This document shows positions 7,844 through 16,071 of a stretch of DNA of 64,000 nucleotides, piece after piece. Every line of letters begins with the position of its first letter. The stretch's first letter is position 1. The DNA is from Porticoccus sp041581635 (GTDB lineage Bacteria > Pseudomonadota > Gammaproteobacteria > Pseudomonadales > Porticoccaceae), in NCBI GenBank assembly GCA_041581635.1, contig JBFICW010000007.1, positions 1 to 64,000 of the forward strand, given 5' to 3'. The position numbers were made by a program, and so were the translations under genes. Under the pieces are notes generated by a model, which saw nothing but the letters and a program-made list of their open reading frames with translations, did no database searches and was not told where the DNA came from.

Positions 7844-8212
7844 ATGATTCAAACAGAAAGTTACCTGGAAGTGGCAGACAACAGCGGTGCACGTCGTGTT
7901 ATGTGTATCAAAGTGTTGGGCGGTTCCCACCGTCGTTATGCCAGAGTAGGCGACATTATCAAAGTTACCGTAAAGGAAGCGATTCCTCGCGGTAAGGTAA
8001 AGAAAGGTCAGGTGATGAACGCGGTAGTTGTTCGCACCAAGAAGGGTGTGCGCCGTCAGGACGGTAGCCTGATCAAGTTTGACGATAACGCCGCAGTTCT
8101 TTTGAACCAGCAGTTAGCGCCAATCGGTACCCGCATCTTTGGGCCGGTAACACGTGAACTGCGCAGTGAGCGTTTTATGAAAATTATCTCTCTGGCACCT
8201 GAAGTTCTGTAA
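7844..8212 (+). CDS. rplN: 50S ribosomal protein L14
   Basis: 122 residues beginning MIQTESYLEVADNSGARRVMCIKVLGG, the canonical L14 N-terminus. L14 forms an intersubunit bridge and is the binding site of the silencing factor RsfS. It is the first gene of the spc group. The 35-base gap from rpsQ shows no recognisable promoter, so read-through from S10 is likely. Confidence 0.98.
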   Translation: MIQTESYLEVADNSGARRVMCIKVLGGSHRRYARVGDIIKVTVKEAIPRGKVKKGQVMNAVVVRTKKGVRRQDGSLIKFDDNAAVLLNQQLAPIGTRIFGPVTRELRSERFMKIISLAPEVL

Positions 8213-8233
8213 GCCGGAGGCGAGGAAAGGGTT

Positions 8234-8551
8234 ATGCGCAAGATTAAACGTGATGACGAAATTATCGTTATCGCCGGTAAGGACAAAGGTAAGCGAGGCA
8301 AGGTGCTTAAGGTGCAAGCCGACGGTCGCCTGATTGTCTCTGGCGTTAACATGATTAAGAAACACCAGAAACCAAATCCCCAAATGAACGTTCCAGGTGG
8401 GATTATTGAGAAGGAAGCTCCTCTCCAGGTTTCTAATGTGGCTATATTCAATGCATCTGCTAGTAAAGCTGATCGCGTTGGTTTTAAAACGTTAGAAGAC
8501 GGTAAGAAAATCCGCGTCTTCAAATCCAACGGCGAAGCCGTTGACGCCTAA
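8234..8551 (+). CDS. rplX: 50S ribosomal protein L24
   Basis: 105 residues with the KOW motif at the N-terminus (RKIKRDDEIIVIAGKDKGKRGKVLKV) and the SGVNMIKKHQKPNP segment. L24 is an assembly-initiator protein of the 50S subunit. In E. coli the S8 repressor site lies in the mRNA near the rplX-rplE junction; I could not identify that structure by eye here. Confidence 0.97.
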   Translation: MRKIKRDDEIIVIAGKDKGKRGKVLKVQADGRLIVSGVNMIKKHQKPNPQMNVPGGIIEKEAPLQVSNVAIFNASASKADRVGFKTLEDGKKIRVFKSNGEAVDA

Positions 8552-8568
8552 TTTGACAGGAAACTGAC

Positions 8569-9108
8569 ATGGCAAGGCTGAAAGAAGTATACAAAAATGA
8601 AATTGCTCCCAAGCTTAAAGAAGAGCTAGGGCTAGCAAATGTAATGGAAGTCCCCAAGATCACTAAAATCACTCTTAATATGGGTGTTGGTGAGGCTCTT
8701 GGTGACAAAAAGGCTCTAGAAAATGCTGTAGCCGACATGACCTTAATTGCAGGCCAAAAACCTGTCATTAATAAAGCCCGTAAATCGATTGCAGGCTTCA
8801 AGGTTCGTGAAGGTTGGCCGATTGGCTGCAAGGTTACTCTGCGTAGTGACCGTATGTACGAATTTTTAGAGCGTTTGGTTTCGATTGCTATACCTCGTAT
8901 CCGTGATTTTCGTGGCATTAGCCCGAAATCATTCGACGGCCACGGGAACTTTGCAATGGGTATAAGTGAGCAGATCATTTTCCCCGAAATCGATTACGAC
9001 AAAGTGGACACGTTACGTGGTATGGATATCACTATTACTACAAGTGCCCGAAATAATGACGAAGGTCGTGCTCTTTTGCGCGCTTTCAACTTCCCACTTA
9101 AGGGTTGA
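8569..9108 (+). CDS. rplE: 50S ribosomal protein L5
   Basis: 179 residues, the standard length. It contains VPKITKITLNMGVGEA, GWPIGCKVTLRSDRMYEFLERL and RDFRGISPKSFDGHGNFAMGI. L5 binds 5S rRNA in the central protuberance and contacts P-site tRNA. It lies 17 bases after rplX. Confidence 0.98.
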   Translation: MARLKEVYKNEIAPKLKEELGLANVMEVPKITKITLNMGVGEALGDKKALENAVADMTLIAGQKPVINKARKSIAGFKVREGWPIGCKVTLRSDRMYEFLERLVSIAIPRIRDFRGISPKSFDGHGNFAMGISEQIIFPEIDYDKVDTLRGMDITITTSARNNDEGRALLRAFNFPLKG

Positions 9109-9118
9109 GGTTAGATAA

Positions 9119-9424
9119 ATGGCAAAAATTTCCATGATCGAGCGTGAGAAAAAACGCGCACGCACAGTTGCCAAGTATGCTGAGAAGCGTGCTGCGCTGA
9201 AAGCGGTTATCGCTAGTCCTGAAGCCTCTGAAGAGGAGCGTTGGGAAGCGCAAGTGAAACTGCAACAATTGCCGCGCGATGCCAGTCCATCACGCCAGCG
9301 TAACCGCTGTCGTCAGACTGGCCGTCCACACGGTGTTTACCGTAAGTTTGGGTTGTGCCGTATCAAGTTGCGTGAAGCGGCCATGCGTGGCGATGTGCCC
9401 GGTCTGGTTAAGGCTAGCTGGTAA
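9119..9424 (+). CDS. rpsN: 30S ribosomal protein S14 (zinc-free form)
   Basis: 101 residues, the long form of S14. The CxxC...CxxC zinc ribbon of the short form is absent; RNRCRQTGRPHGVYRKFGLCRIKLRE keeps the conserved core. S14 helps assemble the 30S head. The start ATG is at 9119, ten bases after the rplE stop. Confidence 0.97.
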   Translation: MAKISMIEREKKRARTVAKYAEKRAALKAVIASPEASEEERWEAQVKLQQLPRDASPSRQRNRCRQTGRPHGVYRKFGLCRIKLREAAMRGDVPGLVKASW

Positions 9425-9453
9425 GTACAGCAGCCAATTGAGGAATTGAACTG

Positions 9454-9846
9454 ATGAGCATGCAAGATTCAATAGCAGACATGTTGACCCGTATCCGCAA
9501 TGCGCAGATGACGGCAAAACAAACTGTTTCCATGCCTTCCGCCAAATTAAAGGTGGCTGTGGCTCAAGTGCTGCAAGATGAAGGTTATATCAAAGGCTTC
9601 AACGTTGCTGAAGGTGCTAAACCTGAATTAACCGTTGACCTAAAGTATTTCGAGGGCAAGCCTGTTATCGCTGAAATTCATCGTTACAGTCGCCCTGGTC
9701 TGCGAAAGTACTCTGGCTCAAATGCTCTACCTACTATCCGTAGTGGGCTCGGTGTTGCCATCGTTTCAACAAGCAAGGGCGTAATGACCGACCGTGCTGC
9801 CCGCGCTGCCGGTATCGGTGGCGAGGTTCTTTGCACAGTATTCTAA
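9454..9846 (+). CDS. rpsH: 30S ribosomal protein S8
   Basis: 130 residues starting MSMQDSIADMLTRIRNAQ and ending with STSKGVMTDRAARAAGIGGEVLCTVF, both hallmarks of S8. S8 binds the central domain of 16S rRNA and, in E. coli, represses the spc operon. It is preceded by GAGGAATTGAACTG, a clear ribosome-binding site. Confidence 0.98.
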   Translation: MSMQDSIADMLTRIRNAQMTAKQTVSMPSAKLKVAVAQVLQDEGYIKGFNVAEGAKPELTVDLKYFEGKPVIAEIHRYSRPGLRKYSGSNALPTIRSGLGVAIVSTSKGVMTDRAARAAGIGGEVLCTVF

Positions 9847-9859
9847 CGGGATTGTCGAG

Positions 9860-10393
9860 ATGTCTAGAGTTGCAAAAAATCCGGTGAATGTTCCGGCTGG
9901 TGTTGAGATAAAACTCAGCGGCAGTGAGATTTCAGTCAAGGGTGGTAAGACTGCATTGTCTATCTCCATCAATGACAATGTGGAAATCAAGCAGGAAGAC
10001 AATGTGTTGACCTTTGCCCCTAAAGATGGAAGCAAGCAGGCCAATGCAATGGCGGGTACAACCCGCGCACTAGTCAACAATATGGTTGTCGGTGTTAGTC
10101 AAGGGTTTGAGAAAAAGTTACAGTTGATTGGTGTTGGTTATCGTGCCCAGTGTCAGGGTAACAAGTTGAATCTCACTCTGGGTTTTTCTCACCCAGTTGA
10201 GTATTTGCTTCCTGAAGGTGTAACAGCTGAAACTCCAAGTCAAACAGAAATCGTGCTGAAAGCGGCTGACAAACAATTGCTTGGACAGGTGGCATCGGAA
10301 ATCCGTGCCTACCGTCCACCAGAGCCATACAAAGGTAAAGGGGTTCGCTATGCGGACGAGCAAGTACGTCGTAAAGAAGCTAAGAAGAAGTAG
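9860..10393 (+). CDS. rplF: 50S ribosomal protein L6
   Basis: 177 residues from ATG 9860 (MSRVAKNPVNVPAGVEIKLSG), the usual L6 length. The frame is open upstream into rpsH, but that part has no L6 similarity. The C-terminal domain has ASEIRAYRPPEPYKGKGVRY, the L6 signature. L6 supports the factor-binding region near the sarcin-ricin loop. Confidence 0.97.
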   Translation: MSRVAKNPVNVPAGVEIKLSGSEISVKGGKTALSISINDNVEIKQEDNVLTFAPKDGSKQANAMAGTTRALVNNMVVGVSQGFEKKLQLIGVGYRAQCQGNKLNLTLGFSHPVEYLLPEGVTAETPSQTEIVLKAADKQLLGQVASEIRAYRPPEPYKGKGVRYADEQVRRKEAKKK

Positions 10394-10402
10394 GTTAGGA
10401 TC

Positions 10403-10753
10403 ATGAGCGACAAGAAACAATCTCGTCTGCGTCGTGCACGCCGTGCTCGCTGCAAAATCCGTGAGTTGGGCGCCAACAGGTTGTGTGTAAACCGCACTCC
10501 TCGGCATATCTACGCACAAGTTATTTCTCCAGACGGAGATCAGGTGCTGGCTTCAGCCTCAACCCTGGATAAGTCATTGCGTGCTGGTCAAACTGGTAAT
10601 GTTGATGCTGCCAAGAGTGTCGGCTCTTTGCTTGCAGAGCGTGCCAAAGCTGCGGGCATCACTCAGGTTGCATTTGACCGCAGCGGTTTTAAATACCACG
10701 GTCGCGTTAAGGCGTTGGCAGATGCCGCGCGTGAAGCCGGTCTTGAATTCTAA
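10403..10753 (+). CDS. rplR: 50S ribosomal protein L18
   Basis: 116 residues with the basic N-terminus MSDKKQSRLRRARRARCKIRELG and the core RTPRHIYAQVISPDG. The C-terminal FDRSGFKYHGRVKALADAAREAGLEF is diagnostic. L18 binds 5S rRNA with L5. It lies nine bases after rplF. Confidence 0.97.
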   Translation: MSDKKQSRLRRARRARCKIRELGANRLCVNRTPRHIYAQVISPDGDQVLASASTLDKSLRAGQTGNVDAAKSVGSLLAERAKAAGITQVAFDRSGFKYHGRVKALADAAREAGLEF

Positions 10754-10765
10754 AGGTTTAGCGAT

Positions 10766-11284
10766 ATGTCGAGAGATCAGAGAGATCAGAGAGATTCAGC
10801 GGCAGATGAAGGTCTGCAGGAAAAGCTGGTTCAGGTTAACCGTGTAGCGAAAACTGTCAAAGGTGGTCGTATCTTCGGTTTCACTGCGCTGACAGTAGTC
10901 GGTGACGGTAATGGCAAAGTTGGCTTTGGTCGCGGAAAGGCTCGCGAAGTACCACAGGCTATTCAAAAAGCCATGGAAGCCGCTCGCCGGAATATGATTA
11001 ACGTTGAGTTGGATGGAAGTACCATTCAGTATGCAACGAAAGCAAACCACGGCGCATCCAAGGTCTACATGCAGCCTGCATCAGAAGGTACGGGTGTTAT
11101 TGCTGGTGGTGCCATGCGAGCAGTACTTGAGATCGCTGGTGTACAGAACGTTTTGGCCAAATGCTATGGCTCTACAAATCCTGTGAATGTTGTGCGTGCT
11201 ACTTTCAAAGCACTTCAAACAATGTCATCACCGGACGAAGTAGCTGCAAAGCGCGGCAAGACAGTTGAAGAAATTCTGAATTAA
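10766..11284 (+). CDS. rpsE: 30S ribosomal protein S5
   Basis: 172 residues. The double-stranded RNA-binding domain LQEKLVQVNRVAKTVKGGR starts near residue 17 and is followed by GDGNGKVGFGRGKAREVP, the S5 signature. S5 acts in translational accuracy and lines the mRNA entry. The N-terminal tail is unusual: residues 3-10 read RDQRDQRD and are encoded by a 9-base tandem repeat (10772-10798). The conserved body is normal. Confidence 0.97.
   Translation: MSRDQRDQRDSAADEGLQEKLVQVNRVAKTVKGGRIFGFTALTVVGDGNGKVGFGRGKAREVPQAIQKAMEAARRNMINVELDGSTIQYATKANHGASKVYMQPASEGTGVIAGGAMRAVLEIAGVQNVLAKCYGSTNPVNVVRATFKALQTMSSPDEVAAKRGKTVEEILN
10772..10798 (+). repeat. 9-base tandem repeat in the rpsE start region
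   Basis: Two exact copies of AGAGATCAG (10772-10780, 10781-10789) are followed by AGAGATTCA (10790-10798), encoding the RDQ-RDQ-RDS part of the S5 N-terminal tail. The repeat keeps frame, so copy-number change by slippage would only lengthen or shorten the tail. Confidence 0.85.
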
Positions 11285-11324
11285 GCCCGACGGTTGTCGA
11301 GCGACGTATAACGGAAGTTTTACC

Positions 11325-11513
11325 ATGGCGAAGGCTAACAAAATCAAGGTTACATTGGTGCGCAGCACTAATGGCCGACTAGCAGCACACAAAGCTTGTG
11401 TCGCTGGCTTAGGTTTGCGTCGGATCAACCACAGCGTTGAAGTAGAAGATACTCCATCAGTTCGTGGCATGATTAATAAAGTTCACTATTTGGTTAAGGT
11501 TGAGGGAGAGTAA
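11325..11513 (+). CDS. rpmD: 50S ribosomal protein L30
   Basis: 62 residues with IKVTLVRSTNGRLAAHKACVAGLGLRRINHSVEVEDTPSVRGMINKVHYLV, matching the compact bacterial L30. L30 is a peripheral 50S protein. The 40-base gap after rpsE and the conserved rpsE-rpmD-rplO order agree with the spc operon. Confidence 0.96.
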   Translation: MAKANKIKVTLVRSTNGRLAAHKACVAGLGLRRINHSVEVEDTPSVRGMINKVHYLVKVEGE

Positions 11514-11514
11514 T

Positions 11515-11949
11515 ATGCGTCTCAATACGCTAAGTCCCGCACCCGGCAGAATTAAAGAGGCTAAACGTGTCGGTCGTGGTATCGGTAGTGGCCTAGGTAA
11601 AACTGCTGGCCGTGGCCACAAAGGTCAGAAATCCCGTTCAGGTGGACGTGTCCGCCCAGGTTTTGAAGGCGGTCAAATGCCTTTGCAGAAACGCCTGCCA
11701 AAATACGGTTTCACCTCACGGATATCTCGAGTTACAGCCGAGATTCGTTTGAGTGAACTGAATAAAATTGACGGCGGTATCGTTACTATCGAAACTTTGC
11801 GTGCTGCAGGTTTGATTACTAACAACATTACCCGTGCCAAAGTATTTTTGTCTGGTGAGCTGAGCAAGCCAGTGACCGTTAAAGGTCTCCGTGTAACCAA
11901 GGGTGCCTTGGCTGCGATCGAAACATCTGGTGGCAAGGTAGAAGAGTAA
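11515..11949 (+). CDS. rplO: 50S ribosomal protein L15
   Basis: 144 residues from ATG 11515 (MRLNTLSPAPGRIKEAKRVGRG), with the glycine-rich GKTAGRGHKGQKSRSGGRVRPGFEGGQMPL segment typical of L15. It sits in the core of the 50S subunit. An in-frame start 15 bases earlier would overlap rpmD and extend beyond the family N-terminus. Confidence 0.97.
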   Translation: MRLNTLSPAPGRIKEAKRVGRGIGSGLGKTAGRGHKGQKSRSGGRVRPGFEGGQMPLQKRLPKYGFTSRISRVTAEIRLSELNKIDGGIVTIETLRAAGLITNNITRAKVFLSGELSKPVTVKGLRVTKGALAAIETSGGKVEE

Positions 11950-11955
11950 TACCTG

Positions 11956-13278
11956 ATGGCAAAACCCGGGAACATGCCGCAAGGCAATATGAAAGGTTTA
12001 GGCGAGCTGTGGGCTCGCCTTCGCTTTTTGTTCATTGCACTTGTGATTTATCGAATCGGAACCCATATTCCGGTACCCGGAATTGATCCTGATAGGCTTT
12101 CAGACCTTTTCAACCAGAATCAAGGTACCATCATCGGTATGTTCAACATGTTTTCCGGTGGTGCCCTGGAGCGGATGAGCATACTTGCGCTGGGAATTAT
12201 GCCTTACATTTCAGCCTCTATTATCATGCAGTTAATGACAGCGGTGACGCCATCATTAGAACAGCTTAAGAAAGAGGGTGATGCTGGTAGACGTAAGATT
12301 AACCAGTACACAAGATATGGCACTGTGCTGTTGGCCACTGTTCAGGCAATTGGTATGTCTGTTGGTTTGGCTGGTCAAGGACTTGCTTATACAGCTGACT
12401 TTAGCTTCTACTTTATTGCTGTTATCTCGTTGGTAACGGGTGCTGTATTTTTGATGTGGTTAGGTGAGCAGATCACCGAGCGCGGCGTTGGTAACGGTAT
12501 TTCAATGCTTATCTTTGCTGGTATCGTGGCAGGGATACCGTCTGCAATCGGTCAGGCTTTTGAGTCTTCTCGGCAGGGTGAATTACATATTTTGGCGTTG
12601 TTGTTGGTTGCTATATTGGCCGTAGCTATTGTCTACTTCGTGGTATTTATTGAGCGTGGCCAGCGCCGTATAACCGTAAACTATGCCCAGAGACAGCAAG
12701 GTCGTGGGCCGGCGCAGTCTAGCCATTTGCCGTTGAAGGTTAACATGGCAGGTGTTATTCCTGCGATTTTTGCTAGTAGCTTGTTGTTATTTCCGGCATC
12801 TATTGCCCAGTGGTTTGGGCAGGGTGCAGATACTCCAGATTGGTTGCAGGACGTCGCATTGTTCATTGGCCCAGGCCAGCCTCTGCATGTATTGCTTTTC
12901 TCTGGGTTGATTATATTTTTCTGTTTTTTCTATTCGGCATTAATGTTTAACCCGAAAGAAATGGCAGATAATTTAAAACGTGGTGGAGCGTTCTTGCCAG
13001 GTATTCGTCCTGGTGAGCAAACCGCTAAATATATTGACGGTGTTATGACTCGGCTTACTTTGGTTGGCGGACTCTACATGACGGCAGTATGTTTGCTTCC
13101 ACAGTTTTTGAATGTCTATCTGAATGTCCCATTTTATCTTGGTGGTACTTCGCTGTTGATTGCAGTGGTTGTCACAATGGATTTTATGGCTCAGGTACAG
13201 TCGCATCTTATGTCTCATCAGTATGAGTCATTGATGAAAAAATCAAATTTGAAAGGTTATGGCGGCGGTAGCCGCTAG
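11956..13278 (+). CDS. secY: Preprotein translocase channel SecY
   Basis: 440 residues with ten predicted membrane segments. It has the conserved GTHIPVPGID first periplasmic/plug region (about residues 36-46), the QLMTAVTPSLEQLKKEG loop, GNGISMLIF, and the cytoplasmic loop preceding PKEMADNLKRGGAFLPGIRPG. SecY forms the inner-membrane protein-conducting channel with SecE and SecG. It is the usual distal gene of the spc operon, seven bases after rplO. Confidence 0.98.
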   Translation: MAKPGNMPQGNMKGLGELWARLRFLFIALVIYRIGTHIPVPGIDPDRLSDLFNQNQGTIIGMFNMFSGGALERMSILALGIMPYISASIIMQLMTAVTPSLEQLKKEGDAGRRKINQYTRYGTVLLATVQAIGMSVGLAGQGLAYTADFSFYFIAVISLVTGAVFLMWLGEQITERGVGNGISMLIFAGIVAGIPSAIGQAFESSRQGELHILALLLVAILAVAIVYFVVFIERGQRRITVNYAQRQQGRGPAQSSHLPLKVNMAGVIPAIFASSLLLFPASIAQWFGQGADTPDWLQDVALFIGPGQPLHVLLFSGLIIFFCFFYSALMFNPKEMADNLKRGGAFLPGIRPGEQTAKYIDGVMTRLTLVGGLYMTAVCLLPQFLNVYLNVPFYLGGTSLLIAVVVTMDFMAQVQSHLMSHQYESLMKKSNLKGYGGGSR

Positions 13279-13297
13279 TTGGAGTTGAGGTGTCGAT

Positions 13298-13414
13298 ATG
13301 AAAGTGCGTGCTTCTGTTAAAAAAATGTGCCGTAACTGTAAGATTGTAAAACGCAAAAGCGTTGTTCGTGTGATCTGCAGTGTCGAGCCACGTCATAAAC
13401 AGCGTCAAGGTTAA
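13298..13414 (+). CDS. rpmJ: 50S ribosomal protein L36
   Basis: A 38-residue protein beginning MKVRASVKKMCRNCK. It has the zinc-ribbon ligands C11, C14, C27 and H33, so this is the zinc-binding form of L36. GGAGTTGAGG upstream is the ribosome-binding site. It lies between secY and rpsM, its usual place. Confidence 0.97.
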   Translation: MKVRASVKKMCRNCKIVKRKSVVRVICSVEPRHKQRQG

Positions 13415-13427
13415 TTGCGCTGGGTTA

Positions 13428-13456
13428 TTGATTTTTATTGCTTCTAAAGCTATCAT
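13428..13456 (+). promoter_or_regulatory. Candidate promoter of the alpha operon
   Basis: TTGATT (13428-13433), a 17-base spacer and TATCAT (13451-13456) form a reasonable sigma-70 promoter in the 127-base gap between rpmJ and rpsM. A small hairpin GCTCTC-GATT-GAGAGC (13476-13491) lies in the resulting leader, where E. coli has its S4-responsive structure. I cannot show that this leader binds S4. Confidence 0.5.
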
Positions 13457-13541
13457 TTTGCGCCTTTTTTGGGCCGCTCTCGATTGAGAGCAAGTGAAAC
13501 GATCGTAAGGCAGCAGTCAAACATTAAAGTGGAGTAAAGTG

Positions 13542-13898
13542 ATGGCCCGTATTTCCGGTGTCAACATCCCCGATCATAAACATGCGGTGATTTCCCTCAC
13601 CTATGTATTCGGGATTGGTCGTACCTCTGCCAAGGCAATTTGTGCTGAGGTGGGTATTGCTGAAGACGTTAAAATTTCTGAATTGTCCGATGAGCAGATG
13701 GATTCGGTACGTAACGCCGTAGGCGAACGTGCCGTCGAAGGTGATCTTCGTCGGGAAGTCAACATGAACATTAAACGGTTGATGGATCTGGGGTGTTATC
13801 GAGGCCTTCGTCATCGTCGCAGTCTCCCACTCCGAGGTCAGCGTACCAAAACAAATGCGCGTACCCGTAAAGGCCCTCGCAAGCCCATTAAGCGATAG
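13542..13898 (+). CDS. rpsM: 30S ribosomal protein S13
   Basis: 118 residues from ATG 13542 (MARISGVNIPDHKHAVISLTYVFG). The C-terminal GLRHRRSLPLRGQRTKTNARTRKGPRK contacts P-site tRNA. S13 forms intersubunit bridges in the 30S head. GGAG at 13531-13534 is the ribosome-binding site. It is the first gene of the alpha operon. Confidence 0.98.
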   Translation: MARISGVNIPDHKHAVISLTYVFGIGRTSAKAICAEVGIAEDVKISELSDEQMDSVRNAVGERAVEGDLRREVNMNIKRLMDLGCYRGLRHRRSLPLRGQRTKTNARTRKGPRKPIKR

Positions 13899-13910
13899 GA
13901 AACCATAGTT

Positions 13911-14303
13911 ATGGCAAAGCCTGGACAAAAAAGTACACGTAAAAAGGTTAAAAAGACCGTCGTTGATGGTGTTGCACATATTCATGCATCTTTTAACAAT
14001 ACAATTGTCACCATTACAGACCGCCAGGGTAATACTCTGAGTTGGGCTACAGCGGGTGGTTCTGGATTCCGTGGCTCTCGTAAGAGTACGCCATTCGCTG
14101 CTCAGGTTGCAGCAGAGCGGGCCGGACTTGCTGCGCAAGAATATGGTTTGAAGAACCTGGACGTTGAAGTAAAAGGGCCTGGACCTGGACGCGAGTCTGC
14201 AGTCCGAGCACTGAACAACGCAGGTTACAAAATTACAAACATTACCGACGTGACGCCTATTCCACATAATGGTTGTCGTCCGCCGAAAAAACGTCGCGTA
14301 TAA
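13911..14303 (+). CDS. rpsK: 30S ribosomal protein S11
   Basis: 130 residues with VVDGVAHIHASFNNTIVTITDRQGNTLSWATAGG and the C-terminal DVTPIPHNGCRPPKKRRV, both diagnostic for S11. S11 forms part of the platform near the mRNA exit and Shine-Dalgarno helix. It follows rpsM by 12 bases. Confidence 0.98.
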   Translation: MAKPGQKSTRKKVKKTVVDGVAHIHASFNNTIVTITDRQGNTLSWATAGGSGFRGSRKSTPFAAQVAAERAGLAAQEYGLKNLDVEVKGPGPGRESAVRALNNAGYKITNITDVTPIPHNGCRPPKKRRV

Positions 14304-14319
14304 CGAGGATAGTTGACAA

Positions 14320-14940
14320 ATGGCAAGATATCTCGGACCGACTTGTAAGCTTTCACGCCGTGAAGGCACCGATCTTTTTCTCAAGAGTGGTATCCGCCCT
14401 CTTGAATCAAAGTGTCGCGCGGAAAGTGTTCCAGGACAGCATGGACAAAGACGTAGTCGTCTTTCTGACTATGGCGTTCAGCTACGTGAAAAACAAAAGG
14501 TACGTCGTATTTATGGCGTTCTGGAAAAACAATTCCGTAACTACTATAAAGAAGCAGCACGTCTGAAAGGTGCTACTGGTGAAAACCTGTTACAGCTTCT
14601 TGAACGCCGTTTAGACAATGTAGCTTACCGCATGGGCTTTGGCTCTACTCGCGCGGAAGCTCGCCAGCTTGTCGCTCACAATGCCATTCTTGTGAATGGC
14701 CAGAAAGTAAACGTTGCTTCCTTCCGTGTGAGTGAAGGTGATGTCGTTAGTATTCGCGAGAAATCAAAGAATCAATTGCGTATCCAGTCAGCCATGCAAA
14801 TTGCTGCGCAGCGTGGTCATGTTGAGTGGATTGAAGTCGATGCAAACAAAATGGAAGGCACTTACAAGCGTGTTCCTGACCGCAGCGATCTTCCTGCCGA
14901 AATCAATGAAAATCTCATTGTGGAACTTTACTCCAAGTAA
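14320..14940 (+). CDS. rpsD: 30S ribosomal protein S4
   Basis: 206 residues, the standard length. It starts MARYLGPTCKLSRREGTDLFLKSG and has the S4 RNA-binding domain LERRLDNVAYRMGFGSTRAEARQLVAHNAILVNG (about residues 94-127). S4 nucleates 16S rRNA assembly and in E. coli represses the alpha operon. The zinc-cysteine set of some S4 forms is absent. Confidence 0.98.
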   Translation: MARYLGPTCKLSRREGTDLFLKSGIRPLESKCRAESVPGQHGQRRSRLSDYGVQLREKQKVRRIYGVLEKQFRNYYKEAARLKGATGENLLQLLERRLDNVAYRMGFGSTRAEARQLVAHNAILVNGQKVNVASFRVSEGDVVSIREKSKNQLRIQSAMQIAAQRGHVEWIEVDANKMEGTYKRVPDRSDLPAEINENLIVELYSK

Positions 14941-14989
14941 AGAACCGTTAGGTTGATGACCAGTTAAGCGACTCCATACAGGTACGGAT

Positions 14990-15988
14990 ATGCAAACATC
15001 AGTAAATGAATTTTTGACACCTCGCACTATCGACGTCACTGAATATAGCTCCACACGAGCTAAAGTTGTTCTGGAACCTCTTGAGCGTGGCTTTGGCCAC
15101 ACTTTAGGTAATGCGCTACGTCGTATTCTGCTCTCCTCAATGGCTGGAGCTGCCATCGTTGAAGTCGAAATTGATGGCGTCCTGCATGAGTACAGTAGTA
15201 TTGAAGGTGTTCAAGAGGACGTAATTGAGATCCTTTTGAATTTAAAAGATGTTGCTATTGTTCTTCACGATAAAGAAGAAGTAACCCTAACGCTTAGCAA
15301 AAAAGGTAAGGGCGTGGTTACTGCTGGTGATATTCAAGTAGATAATTCATCAGAGATTAAAAACCCTGATCACGTTATCGCCAATATCACTGGGGATGCA
15401 GAGTTGAATATGCAGCTTCATGTAGTGCTGGGTCGTGGTTATCAGCCCTCTAATACTCGTGTTAATGATGAAGAAGAAACACGTGCTATTGGTCGACTAC
15501 AGCTCGACGCAACATTCAGTCCTGTCCGTCGAATTGCATATGTTGTGGAGAGTGCTCGTGTAGAGCAACGTACAGATTTGGATAAATTAGTACTGGATAT
15601 TGAAACAAACGGTACTATTGATCCGGAAGAGTCTATCCGTCGAGCAGCAACTATTCTTCAGCAGCAACTGGCTGTTTTCGTTGATCTGGAAAGTGAAAGT
15701 CTCGCAGAACCCGCTGAGAAGGAAGAAGAGGTTGATCCAATCTTACTTCGTCCAGTTGATGATCTGGAGCTTACAGTGCGCTCAGCGAACTGCTTAAAGG
15801 CTGAAAGTATTTATTATATTGGTGACTTAATCCAGCGTACTGAAGTAGAACTACTTAAGACGCCAAATTTGGGTAAAAAGTCTCTGACAGAAATCAAAGA
15901 TGTTCTTGCTTCCCGAGGTTTGTCCCTTGGCATGCGCTTGGAAAACTGGCCACCAGCCAGCCTGCGTACTGAAAGCGAGTTTGTATAA
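14990..15988 (+). CDS. rpoA: RNA polymerase alpha subunit
   Basis: 332 residues. The N-terminal domain contains LEPLERGFGHTLGNALRRILLSSM (about residues 27-50), the dimer interface. The C-terminal domain contains LELTVRSANCLKAESIYYIGDLIQRTEVELLKTPNLGKKSLTEIKDVL (about 260-310), the helix-hairpin-helix that binds UP elements and activators. It lies between rpsD and rplQ, as usual. Confidence 0.98.
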   Translation: MQTSVNEFLTPRTIDVTEYSSTRAKVVLEPLERGFGHTLGNALRRILLSSMAGAAIVEVEIDGVLHEYSSIEGVQEDVIEILLNLKDVAIVLHDKEEVTLTLSKKGKGVVTAGDIQVDNSSEIKNPDHVIANITGDAELNMQLHVVLGRGYQPSNTRVNDEEETRAIGRLQLDATFSPVRRIAYVVESARVEQRTDLDKLVLDIETNGTIDPEESIRRAATILQQQLAVFVDLESESLAEPAEKEEEVDPILLRPVDDLELTVRSANCLKAESIYYIGDLIQRTEVELLKTPNLGKKSLTEIKDVLASRGLSLGMRLENWPPASLRTESEFV

Positions 15989-16071
15989 TCACCTGTACCG
16001 CTAGCTTTTTTAGCAGTTGGGTTTGAAAAATTTATTGCTGAGACAGCAACACTTTTTGAGGAAGTAAAATC

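Noticed and set aside
13524..14384. A 286-codon frame antisense to rpsM and rpsK
   Set aside because: It spans two essential ribosomal genes and their gap, with no family similarity.
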